From assembly GCA_046498385.1 (NCBI GenBank), contig JAWOAU010000091.1:1-6250 (forward strand): a stretch of 6,250 nt of DNA. Direction: 5' to 3'. Within the stretch, counting starts at the first letter, position 1. Every line of letters begins with the position of its first letter. The notes beneath the pieces are model-generated. The model saw only the letters and a list, made by a program, of their open reading frames with translations. It ran no database searches and was not told the DNA's origin. Source of the DNA: Halarchaeoplasma sp046498385. GTDB taxonomy: Archaea; Thermoplasmatota; Thermoplasmata; Halarchaeoplasmatales; Halarchaeoplasmataceae. The position numbers and the translations under genes were made by a program. Positions 1 to 5,350 of this stretch are shown here, piece after piece.

Positions 1-135
1 TTCAAAACCGTGCTCGACATCCACCGCATCGCTGCTCTTTTCCAGGTCGCGAATATGGCCGAAACTCGACTTAACGGCGAAATCTTTACCGAGGTACTTC
101 TGGATGGTTTTCGCTTTGGCCGGCGGTATCGCCAT
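1..135 (-). CDS. topA: DNA topoisomerase I (type IA), 5' fragment of bacterial type, lacking its true N-terminus
   Basis: The minus strand from about base 125 to the window edge reads PPAKAKTIQKYLGKDFAVK and then SSFGHIRDLEKSSDAVDVE, ending HGFE. This matches the start of the Toprim domain of bacterial TopA, usually VIVESPAKAKTI..KYLG.D..VKSS.GHIRDL. TopA relaxes negative supercoils by single-strand cleavage in the cytoplasm. The match begins exactly at the proline of the ESPAKAKT motif. The preceding residues, including the catalytic glutamate of VIVES (E9 in E. coli TopA), are replaced by MAIP, which is encoded by the end of the neighbouring gene. An in-frame ATG at 133-135 exists but looks accidental and has no ribosome binding site. 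The frame is open to the edge, so the gene continues leftward outside the window. The short acidic segment after GHIRDL resembles Bacteroidota-like TopA proteins, but that assignment is weak. Family identity is near certain; whether this is a real gene here is doubtful. Confidence 0.82.
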   Translation of the reverse strand, partial: MAIPPAKAKTIQKYLGKDFAVKSSFGHIRDLEKSSDAVDVEHGFE

Positions 136-2524
136 CCATGGTAATGGTGGTTTCCGTGCTGGTCCCAGAGGCATCGCCGGTCCATTCCACGAATTCCCAG
201 TCATCGGCTGGAACTGCTGTAAGCGTTACGGTAGTTCCATCTTCATACTCATCTTGATCCGGGTCTCTTTCTACAGAACCGTCTCCGTTGATATTTACCG
301 TTAGAGTATAAGTTTCTACAGGCATCTCTTCGAATACCGCCGTGATAGAGTAATCGTCGTTCATGGTTATCGTGGTCTCAGCAGCAGATGTGTCATCTAT
401 AGTTCCAACATCGCCGGTCCATTCTACGAATTCCCAACCATCGGCTGGAACTGCCGTTAGTGTCACAGTGGTCCCTACTTCGTACTCATCTTGGTCCGGG
501 TCTCTTTCCACGGTACCGTCTCCGTCGATGTTCACCGTAAGGGTGTAGGTTTCCACATCCTCTTCGAAAACTGCGGTGACGGTTTTATCGTCGTCCATGG
601 TCACGGTGGTCTCGGTGTTGGTTCCCGAAGTGTCGCCGGTCCATTCCACGAACTCCCAGCCATCGGCTGCTGTAGCTGTAAGAGTTACAACGGTTCCTTC
701 CGCGTATTCTGTTTGGTCTGGATCCACGTCCACGGTACCGTCTCCGTCGACGTTCACCGTAAGAGTATAGGTTTCCACCGGATCTTCAGTGACGGTTACA
801 TTTATCGATTCACTATCGTCATCGCTGAATACCTCAAGCTCGTAGGTACCCGCGGCATCGGGGGTCCATGAAAACGTACCGTTGAACTCTGCCTTAGCAT
901 CTAGATAGAGGTTAATCAGAACGTGTTCTTGAGTACCGTCTACGGTAAACACTATATTCTGAGTCGCTTCAAAGTCGCCGATATTCATCACGTTGTAATC
1001 CAGAGCTACTTCTTCACCAACGATGACGTTTTCATCGTAGGAGGTGATGGTAACCTGGAAGAAAGACGGACGTGGCTCAACGTTTACTAACACGCCTTGG
1101 GATGAATCGTCCGTGTCAACACGGAGTGTGAAGAAACCTGATTCATTGGATGACCACGTGAAGGTGCCGGAATAATCTTCATCAGGATTGAGAGTTACGT
1201 CTGGATGCACATCCTGCAGTTCACCCCCGGCCCTGAATTCAATATCCTGTGTACCTTCTATGGCGCCGGTGTTTGTAACGGTGAAATTTAAAGATGCCTC
1301 TTCATCTATGTATACTGGAGAGTCGTATGAAGTTATATTCACATCGAAGTAGGGCATGCTTGCGATCGCATAAAGACCGTTATCATTGGATCCTACGTAA
1401 ATTGTATCATCCGCACCTATGGCCGGTGAGGAATATACCGCATGAAGAGGCCCGACACCGGTGAGGTAACTCCACCTTTCGGTGCCATCTGCGTTAACGG
1501 CATAAAGGTTCCTGTCACCAGATCCAACATATATTATGCCATCGTTACTGATCGCCGCTGAAGAACGTATACCCCTATCCGTGGTGAAGTTCCATATTTC
1601 GGTACCATCTGAATCTATTGCATACAGGTTGTTATCCACCGACCCTACGTAAATTGTGCCGTCGTCAGCGATGGACGGTGAAGCATAAACATCATCTCCG
1701 GTGGTAAAGTTCCACTTCTCACTTCCATCAGGATTTATTGCATACAGGTTGTTATCCGTAGATCCTACATAGACCGTACCGTCATCTCCTACAGCCGGAG
1801 AACGAACGGTCCCGTTCGTAGTGAAATTCCATAATTCCACACCAGAGGGATCTACTGCATAGAGGTTATTATCAGCGGATCCTACGTATATGGTCCCGTC
1901 ATCTGCTATAGCCGGTGAGGAACGTACATTATCCCCGGTGGTAAAGTTCCATTTTTGAGTACCGTCCGGGTTTATGGCATAGAGGTCATTGTCGTTGGAC
2001 CCGACGTATATGGTCCCGTCGGCGCATATAACAGGGGCGCTGTCGACACTTCCTCCGGTGGTAAAGTTCCACAGCTCTGTACCATCGGGGTTTACGGCAT
2101 AAACTCGATTGCTCTGGGAGCCGATATATATGATCCCGGAAGAATCTATGGCAGGGGAGCTATCAACAATACCGCCTGTATTAAAACTCCATTTCTCCGT
2201 GCCGTTGGGGTTTAAAGCATATAATCGATTGTTCCAGCTTCCCACATATATGGTGCCGTCTTCCCCTATGGCCGGTGAAGAACGTACGTTTTGTCCGGTA
2301 CCGAATCTCCATTTTAGCATGCCGTGTATGTGACTAGTGTCATAAGGGCTTTGACCAGTGTTCTTTTCGTCCCGTCCAAAGCTCGGCCAGGGAGAATCCG
2401 CCAGTTCGGTCGGTTTCGGTGCACTATTTACTCCTTCGCTTGCATCAGCATTTCCAACTACTACCAGCGTTACACTGATAATCAGCAGGAGGCTGATGAC
2501 AACTGTAGGTATTTTTTTTGTCAT
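86..2524 (-). CDS. secreted eight-bladed PQQ-like beta-propeller protein with CARDB and InlB-type repeats, 3' end chimeric
   Basis: This is a large exported protein of 812 codons as it stands. Residues 1-28 form a signal peptide (MTKK, then a long hydrophobic stretch, likely cut near ADA/S). Residues about 45-390 hold eight ~40-residue propeller repeats of the pattern KWNFTTG..V.SSPAI.DDGTIYVGS.DNNLYAINPDG (PQQ-like/WD40-like fold). Residues about 391-483 and 489-578 are two CARDB-like Ig domains (FDVNITSYDSPV; FQVTITSYDENV). Residues 585-655, 659-733 and 738-797 are three InlB-type B-repeats (YTLTVN.DGDGTV..DPDQ.EY..GT.VTLTA.PADGWEFVEWTGD). No quinone- or metal-dependent catalytic site is evident, so a surface binding or adhesive role is likelier than dehydrogenase activity. 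The ATG at 2522-2524 is supported by AAGGAGTGA eight bases upstream. The last ~14 residues come from reading topA DNA out of frame, so the true C-terminus, possibly with a membrane anchor, is missing. Propeller and B-repeat calls are strong; the ligand is unknown. Confidence 0.88.
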   Translation of the reverse strand: MTKKIPTVVISLLLIISVTLVVVGNADASEGVNSAPKPTELADSPWPSFGRDEKNTGQSPYDTSHIHGMLKWRFGTGQNVRSSPAIGEDGTIYVGSWNNRLYALNPNGTEKWSFNTGGIVDSSPAIDSSGIIYIGSQSNRVYAVNPDGTELWNFTTGGSVDSAPVICADGTIYVGSNDNDLYAINPDGTQKWNFTTGDNVRSSPAIADDGTIYVGSADNNLYAVDPSGVELWNFTTNGTVRSPAVGDDGTVYVGSTDNNLYAINPDGSEKWNFTTGDDVYASPSIADDGTIYVGSVDNNLYAIDSDGTEIWNFTTDRGIRSSAAISNDGIIYVGSGDRNLYAVNADGTERWSYLTGVGPLHAVYSSPAIGADDTIYVGSNDNGLYAIASMPYFDVNITSYDSPVYIDEEASLNFTVTNTGAIEGTQDIEFRAGGELQDVHPDVTLNPDEDYSGTFTWSSNESGFFTLRVDTDDSSQGVLVNVEPRPSFFQVTITSYDENVIVGEEVALDYNVMNIGDFEATQNIVFTVDGTQEHVLINLYLDAKAEFNGTFSWTPDAAGTYELEVFSDDDSESINVTVTEDPVETYTLTVNVDGDGTVDVDPDQTEYAEGTVVTLTATAADGWEFVEWTGDTSGTNTETTVTMDDDKTVTAVFEEDVETYTLTVNIDGDGTVERDPDQDEYEVGTTVTLTAVPADGWEFVEWTGDVGTIDDTSAAETTITMNDDYSITAVFEEMPVETYTLTVNINGDGSVERDPDQDEYEDGTTVTLTAVPADDWEFVEWTGDASGTSTETTITMDGDTAGQSENHPEVPR
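121..131. other. chimeric junction between the propeller gene and topA
   Basis: On the minus strand the coding sequence of the third B-repeat (TETTITMDGD) stops matching its two sister repeats at about base 128. Those continue with a few residues and then TAVFEE. The TopA reading frame becomes recognisable at about base 125-123, in a different frame (+1). The switch therefore falls within roughly ten bases, with no inverted repeat, target-site duplication or insertion-sequence end visible. This is what a misjoined contig, or a simple illegitimate recombination, would look like. Confidence 0.75.
128..772 (-). repeat. three tandem InlB-type B-repeat units (about 210-220 bp each)
   Basis: There are three in-frame copies at about 560-772, 329-550 and 128-313. 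The second and third units are nearly identical over VERDPDQDEYE.GTTVTLTAVPAD.WEFVEWTGD, and the DNA is correspondingly similar. The third unit lacks its final strand (TAVFEE) because of the junction at 121-131. Such long near-identical copies are a common cause of short-read assembly error, which bears on the chimera next to them. Confidence 0.85.
1355..2314 (-). repeat. eight tandem ~120-bp propeller blade repeats
   Basis: Eight units of about 40 codons each carry one GTIYVGS-type strand and one LYA[IV][ND]-type strand; IYVGS or its variants occur at residues 92, 132, 172, 212, 251, 291, 331 and 375. The eighth blade has a ~7-residue insertion (GVGPLHAVY). Five successive blades (3 to 7) carry the sequon WNFTT at a 39-40 residue period. 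The repeat number suggests one closed eight-bladed propeller. Confidence 0.88.
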
Positions 2525-2531
2525 TTTTCGT

Positions 2532-2583
2532 TCACTCCTTTATGTAAAATCCTAGGTGGGGATATGATTAAAATATTATAACA
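2532..2583 (-). promoter_or_regulatory. TATA-like box and ribosome binding site of the propeller gene
   Basis: Reading the minus strand, an AT-rich element TTATAATATTTTAA lies at about 2569-2582, followed by the ribosome binding site AAGGAGTGA at 2532-2540, eight bases before the ATG. An archaeal start site about 25 bases after the box would give a leader of 20-30 bases. The ribosome binding site is clear. The TATA assignment rests on composition and spacing only. Confidence 0.5.
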
Positions 2584-2600
2584 TTTTCCCATCATTCAAT

Positions 2601-2612
2601 CTAAAAAAATTC
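2601..2612 (-). terminator. T-rich terminator candidate after the bactofilin-like gene
   Basis: On the minus strand a run of seven T residues (complement of 2603-2609) lies about 100 bases after the stop codon of the bactofilin-like gene and just before the promoter of the propeller gene. Archaeal transcription commonly ends at such T-tracts without a strong hairpin, and I see no convincing stem here. The rest of the 184-bp gap (2525-2708) shows no further gene or RNA structure that I can support. Confidence 0.4.
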
Positions 2613-2708
2613 GTACACCCTCACCGCGCCCTATTGTTCTATATTGAGATCATCGCCGGTCTTCGTAGTACCGTTCTAACCGAATATTCTCTCCTCTTTG
2701 GATAACAA

Positions 2709-3845
2709 CTAGCCCGTGTCGTTCTCCTCAACAACTTCTTCCAGCTCATCGTTGGGCTCTAACTCTTCAACGATGTTTTTTATCTCGTCATCTGACTCTA
2801 ACTCATCAACCGCCTCTTCTATCCTATCACCCGACTCTTCCTCTACATCCTCTTCTATCCTATCACCCGACTCTTCCTCTACATCCTCTTCTATCTCATC
2901 ACCCGACTCTTCCTCTACATCCTCTTCTATCTCATCACCCGACTCTTCCTCTACATCCTCTTCTAACTCATCACCCGACTCTTCTTCTACATCCTCTTCC
3001 TGCAAGGGTTCACTCTCGCTACCATGAACTATCTCATCCTTCTCCTTGGGTTGTAGAGATCCTGTTACGGTTACCCACTTATCCACATGCAGAGTCCCGG
3101 CGTACTCGACGCTGCCTTCGACCTTGACTTTGGATTCAAGATCTACATTCCCCAGTGCAGATATATTTCCTACCGTGGATTCCTCGCCAACTACTAGATC
3201 TCCATCGGATTCCAGGTCTTTTGTTTCAACTTTTTTTGCCAATACCAACTGGGCACCCTTGACTAAACCATATATCGAACATCCGTCACCGATGGTCACC
3301 GTTCCGCCGTTCGATATCACATCGCCGCAAACAGTATTATTTTCTCCAATATTAATATCACCCTCGGTTTCGATAGACCCATCTATGTTCGAGTTTTTCT
3401 CCAATGTAACGTTTCCTTCCACGGTTATATCGCCGTTCACACTAACACCGGAGGGCATGACTAGATCCTCCTTTGACGTGACAGCGGGTGAGTCAAGTTT
3501 ATTCTCGTAATTCTTCAGCTCCTCACTGAGTGATTTGTTCTCGTTGTTCAATTCCTGAATCTCTTCATACATTTCTTTATTCTCAGTTTCAAAGGCTTCC
3601 AGCAGTTCTTTCTTATCTTGTGTGAGATCCTCTTTTCCACCTTTACCCTCGAGTTCTGCCTTGAGCTCCTCTATTATATTTTCCTTATCCTCCAGAAGTC
3701 TCGTCTTCTCATCTAGTATATTCCTAGCCTCTTTTTTGACCTTTAGATTCACCTCAAGCAGCCGTTTCCTTTCAGCCCTAAGTTTATCTAGGGCACCTTT
3801 GTAACTCTCCATTTTCTGGCGAATACTTTGCTCATTCTCCGGCAT
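2709..3845 (-). CDS. bactofilin-type polymer-forming protein with coiled-coil head and acidic repeat tail
   Basis: This is a 378-residue protein without a signal peptide or membrane segment, so probably cytoplasmic. Residues ~5-118 are a charged heptad-rich coiled coil (LDKLRAERKRLLEVNLKVKK; ELNNENKSLSEELKNYENKL). Residues ~130-265 are a bactofilin-type right-handed beta-helix with short turns of V.V.G/I.GD character (VNGDITVEGNVTLEKNSNIDG; GDINIGENNTVCGDVI; VKVEGSVEYAGTLHV). Residues ~283-378 are an acidic tail with five EEDVEEESGD[EL/EI/RI] units and two degenerate ones. Bactofilins self-assemble into nucleotide-free filaments; haloarchaeal relatives (halofilins) act in cell shape. The coil and tail may set membrane or partner contacts, which is inference. 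A TTG lies one codon upstream (3846-3848), but the ATG at 3843-3845 sits seven bases after GGTG, a better spacing, so I chose ATG. The beta-helix call is good; this three-part arrangement is not one I know as standard. Confidence 0.82.
   Translation of the reverse strand: MPENEQSIRQKMESYKGALDKLRAERKRLLEVNLKVKKEARNILDEKTRLLEDKENIIEELKAELEGKGGKEDLTQDKKELLEAFETENKEMYEEIQELNNENKSLSEELKNYENKLDSPAVTSKEDLVMPSGVSVNGDITVEGNVTLEKNSNIDGSIETEGDINIGENNTVCGDVISNGGTVTIGDGCSIYGLVKGAQLVLAKKVETKDLESDGDLVVGEESTVGNISALGNVDLESKVKVEGSVEYAGTLHVDKWVTVTGSLQPKEKDEIVHGSESEPLQEEDVEEESGDELEEDVEEESGDEIEEDVEEESGDEIEEDVEEESGDRIEEDVEEESGDRIEEAVDELESDDEIKNIVEELEPNDELEEVVEENDTG
2820..2999 (-). repeat. five tandem 36-bp repeats encoding a 12-residue acidic unit
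   Basis: Five direct 36-bp units in frame encode EEDVEEESGDEL, then two EEDVEEESGDEI and two EEDVEEESGDRI. The DNA copies are almost identical (core complement CACCCGACTCTTCCTCTACA), with changes mainly in the DEI/DRI codons, a pattern of recent expansion. There are no unique spacers, so it is not a CRISPR array. The following residues (EEAVDELESDDEI, KNIVEELEPNDEL) look like older decayed copies. Confidence 0.93.
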
Positions 3846-3852
3846 CAATCTA

Positions 3853-3887
3853 CACCTATTATAGTAAGTATCTTATTCTTATTTAAC
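3853..3887 (-). promoter_or_regulatory. TATA-like box and ribosome binding site of the bactofilin-like gene
   Basis: On the minus strand GTTAAATAAG (3878-3887) is a reasonable archaeal TATA box, with AATAGGTG (3853-3860) as ribosome binding site, GGTG lying seven bases before the ATG at 3845. Predicted transcription from near 3858 would give a leader of only about a dozen bases. The rest of the ~105-bp gap toward the tRNA holds an interrupted inverted GCTAG/CTAGC pair and a short T-rich stretch (about 3899-3906) that may end tRNA transcription. Confidence 0.5.
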
Positions 3888-3954
3888 ACTTGTGCCGTTT
3901 GTCGAAAACAAATGCTCCCGCTAGCCTAAATACCCAGAAACTAGCTTTTGACGA

Positions 3955-4027
3955 AGCCATCGGAGGGATTTGAACCCCCGACCTGCTGGTTACAAACCAG
4001 CCGCTCTTCCAGCTAAGCTACGATGGC
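3955..4027 (-). tRNA. tRNA-Thr (anticodon UGU)
   Basis: The minus strand folds as a complete cloverleaf of 73 nt. The acceptor stem is GCCATCG/CGATGGC. The D-arm is GCTT/GAGC with GG in the loop. The anticodon stem is GCTGG/CCAGC around the loop TTTGTAA, giving anticodon TGT. The variable loop is AGGTC, and the T-arm is GGGGG-TTCAAAT-CCCTC with one G-T pair. The discriminator base is T (U73), typical of archaeal tRNA-Thr. CCA is not encoded (the next bases are TCG). No intron is present. The gene lies about 100 bases downstream of rubrerythrin on the same strand. A weak TATA candidate (CTTTTATCC, about 4089-4097) suggests its own promoter, but co-transcription is possible. In the 96 bases between the two genes I see nothing else. 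Confidence 0.97.
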
Positions 4028-4123
4028 GAGTGGAGTGAGGCATAGTCGCTTCTTGGAAATTCCTTTCCGAGTGAGCTATCTCCTTAAGGGATAAAAGAGT
4101 TAAAAATAAATGTTACCTTTATT

Positions 4124-4642
4124 TTACATCTCACCTTTGTGAAGTTCCAAATGATCCGACTCTATTTCCGACAATGCCTCGAATAGCTCCTTTACACGGG
4201 GTTCTTCAGCTTCTTCGGCAAACTGTCGGTAATGCTTTATGGCCTGGGATTCACGCGCGTGGGCATCCTTTATGTTCTCCATCACTTGATCCGAGCACCC
4301 CGTAGAATCCTTGGGGATATCGGGTTCATCTATCTTTAGGAACAAACATATGGCTTCAGCGTGTTCGGATTCTACCTTGGCCAATCTTTTGAACATGCCT
4401 TCTCTTCGGGGTCCGTCTGCGTTCCTGTAAGCGCAGTAATAGAAGGTCGCATTTGATACTTCTAGCTCCAAAGCTTTTTCCAGGTTCTCTCGGGATTTTG
4501 ATGTGAGCTCTACGTCCGGAGTTTCGTATTCCTCCCCGGGTTTCAAGAATTTTTTGTCAGCGCCACAGTAAGGACAGTCTGTAGGGGGTTCTTCACCGAG
4601 ATAGGTTTCACCGCAAATCCAGCATCTATACACTTTTAACAT
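4124..4642 (-). CDS. rubrerythrin with N-terminal rubredoxin domain (reverse type)
   Basis: This cytoplasmic non-haem di-iron peroxidase reduces hydrogen peroxide to water with electrons passed through its rubredoxin centre, a usual oxidative-stress defence of anaerobes. From the chosen start it has 172 residues. Residues ~1-36 are a rubredoxin-type Fe(Cys)4 site with CWIC (C7, C10) and CPYC (C23, C26). Residues ~47-170 are a four-helix ferritin-like domain. Candidate iron ligands are E61 (EVSNATFYY), E91 and H94 (ESEH), E131 (ARESQAIKHY), and E161 and H164 (ESDH), so the active site appears complete. In classical rubrerythrins the rubredoxin domain is C-terminal; this order matches reverse rubrerythrins. 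A GTG at 4673-4675 would add 11 residues, but the ATG at 4640-4642 has GGTG eight bases upstream and fits the TATA spacing. The gene is divergent from the RHH-FtsZ pair. Confidence 0.92.
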   Translation of the reverse strand: MLKVYRCWICGETYLGEEPPTDCPYCGADKKFLKPGEEYETPDVELTSKSRENLEKALELEVSNATFYYCAYRNADGPRREGMFKRLAKVESEHAEAICLFLKIDEPDIPKDSTGCSDQVMENIKDAHARESQAIKHYRQFAEEAEEPRVKELFEALSEIESDHLELHKGEM

Positions 4643-4650
4643 ACATTTAA

Positions 4651-4687
4651 CACCGGCCCGTAGTAGAAGCTTCACCCATAAAAAATT
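4651..4687 (-). promoter_or_regulatory. TATA-like box and ribosome binding site of rubrerythrin
   Basis: On the minus strand AATTTTTTATGGG (about 4675-4687) is the likely TATA element, and GGTG at 4651-4654 is the ribosome binding site, eight bases before the ATG at 4642. Predicted initiation near 4656 gives a short leader. This geometry is the reason for preferring the internal ATG over the upstream GTG, which would sit within or beside the TATA box. Confidence 0.48.
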
Positions 4688-4711
4688 AACCCCAAAATCT
4701 TTATTATTGAT

Positions 4712-4866
4712 GTAATACTAACTTTTTTTAAGTAATACGATTTTGTGAGCCTAGGAATAAAAAATAGTTCAAAAAGGAGAGAAAGTATTAAATAGTGTAT
4801 TACGTATTACTAATATGTCCTACATCTACCGTGAAAGAGCCGGTAAATAGTAGTACGCTGTAATAC
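4712..4866. promoter_or_regulatory. heptamer array GTAATAC/GTATTAC, candidate operator of the RHH regulator
   Basis: Exact GTAATAC occurs at 4712-4718, 4732-4738 and 4860-4866. Its complement GTATTAC occurs at 4797-4803 and immediately again at 4804-4810. One-mismatch copies are GTATTAA at 4785-4791 and GTAGTAC at 4850-4856. The first two are spaced 20 bp and the last two 10 bp, i.e. whole helical turns. With even base composition one such heptamer and its complement would be expected about 0.02 times in 155 bp. RHH proteins bind short repeated sites in pairs, and haloarchaeal CdrS controls its own operon, so binding by the adjacent double-RHH protein is the simplest inference. No binding data are implied. 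Confidence 0.72.
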
Positions 4867-4884
4867 AAGCCCCCAAAAAAGGTG
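4789..4884 (+). promoter_or_regulatory. promoter region of the RHH-ftsZ operon: two TATA-like octamers and the ribosome binding site
   Basis: TAAATAGT occurs twice, at 4789-4796 and 4844-4851, and each copy is immediately followed or overlapped by two heptamers. The downstream copy lies about 46 bases before the start codon, predicting initiation near 4873 and a ~20-base leader, like the other genes here. The upstream copy would give a leader of about 75 bases. The ribosome binding site GGTG is at 4881-4884, eight bases before the ATG. With the downstream promoter, the heptamers at 4850-4866 lie between TATA box and start site, a place expected to give repression. Confidence 0.55.
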
Positions 4885-4892
4885 CACTGGCT

Positions 4893-5285
4893 ATGGAAAA
4901 GAAAATATCTCTAAGGGTGTCTGAAGAAGACCTGGACGTCATCGACTCTTTTATCAGCGGACGTGATTTCCCCAACAGGTCGGCCTTCATAAGAGAAGCA
5001 GCTTTGGATTACATAAAACGCCAGACTGTACTCGAGGACCATACGGAGATTCCTACAAGGATATCCCTGCCTAAAAGGATCAAAAACACGATCCACTATC
5101 TCATAGCGATAGGTCACTACGAAAACTGGGAAAGTGCCATCAAAGACCTGGTCAAAAAGGCGGTACTCAGTGAAGATATTAACGAGTTAAAGCAGAAATA
5201 CGAGGTCCTCGGTGGTCTTAGTGGGCATGTCGAGAGTATTATCGAAGTTCAAAAACAGCAAGATCGAAAATACATGACAAAGTGA
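4893..5285 (+). CDS. double ribbon-helix-helix transcriptional regulator, CdrS-like
   Basis: This is a 130-residue DNA-binding protein. Residues 3-45 form a canonical RHH unit: strand KKISLRVS, helix EEDLDVIDSFISG, turn DFPNRS, then helix AFIREAALDYIKRQ. Residues 52-95 align with it as a second unit: strand IPTRISLP, helix KRIKNTIHYLIAIG, then ENWESAIKDLVKKAV. The C-terminal ~35 residues are charged and helical and probably aid oligomerisation. RHH proteins normally dimerise to build one DNA-reading sheet; two units in one chain could form it within a monomer or give a tetrameric array. The FPNRS turn and the place directly before an ftsZ-family gene match haloarchaeal CdrS, which regulates its own ftsZ2 operon, though CdrS is much shorter. 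Start: ATG with GGTG eight bases upstream. It is 65 bp from the FtsZ-like gene and likely co-transcribed. The first RHH is certain, the second probable, the division role inferred. Confidence 0.86.
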   Translation: MEKKISLRVSEEDLDVIDSFISGRDFPNRSAFIREAALDYIKRQTVLEDHTEIPTRISLPKRIKNTIHYLIAIGHYENWESAIKDLVKKAVLSEDINELKQKYEVLGGLSGHVESIIEVQKQQDRKYMTK

Positions 5286-5302
5286 CTTCATGGATGTAGG
5301 AC

Positions 5303-5344
5303 TGACATTAGGGTGTCAAAAAATAATCCGAACAGAATCGGAGG
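5303..5344 (+). promoter_or_regulatory. small inverted repeat and strong ribosome binding site before the FtsZ-like gene
   Basis: In the 65-bp spacer, TGACA (5303-5307) and TGTCA (5314-5318) form a perfect 5-bp inverted repeat with a six-base loop, followed by an A-run rather than a T-run, so it is not a terminator. It could be a weak operator or a leader hairpin. The ribosome binding site GGAGG (5340-5344) lies six bases before the ATG, the strongest one in the window, suggesting high translation of the FtsZ-like protein. No TATA box is evident, which supports co-transcription. Confidence 0.45.
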
Positions 5345-5350
5345 AACCAA

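Noticed and set aside
104..871. Several plus-strand open frames opposite the B-repeat region
   Set aside because: They mirror the repeated minus-strand coding sequence, lack start signals and resemble no protein family.
86..2524. Quinoprotein (PQQ-dependent) dehydrogenase
   Set aside because: Only the structural blade repeats are present; I see no catalytic calcium/PQQ site residues or the tryptophan-docking pattern of the enzyme family, and the protein carries CARDB and B-repeats typical of surface proteins.
2820..2999. CRISPR-like direct repeats
   Set aside because: The 36-bp units are contiguous, in frame with a coding region and have no unique spacers.
2716..3027. Plus-strand open frame of 103 serine-rich codons
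   Set aside because: It is the antisense of the acidic repeat tail of the bactofilin-like gene; serine richness follows from GAA/GAG-rich repeats, and there is no ribosome binding site.
3846..3848. TTG start one codon upstream for the bactofilin-like gene
   Set aside because: Spacing from GGTG would be only four bases, whereas the following ATG has seven.
4643..4675. GTG start extending rubrerythrin by 11 residues
   Set aside because: It lies at the predicted TATA element with no ribosome binding site; the internal ATG has GGTG at the right distance and places the rubredoxin site at the usual N-terminal position.
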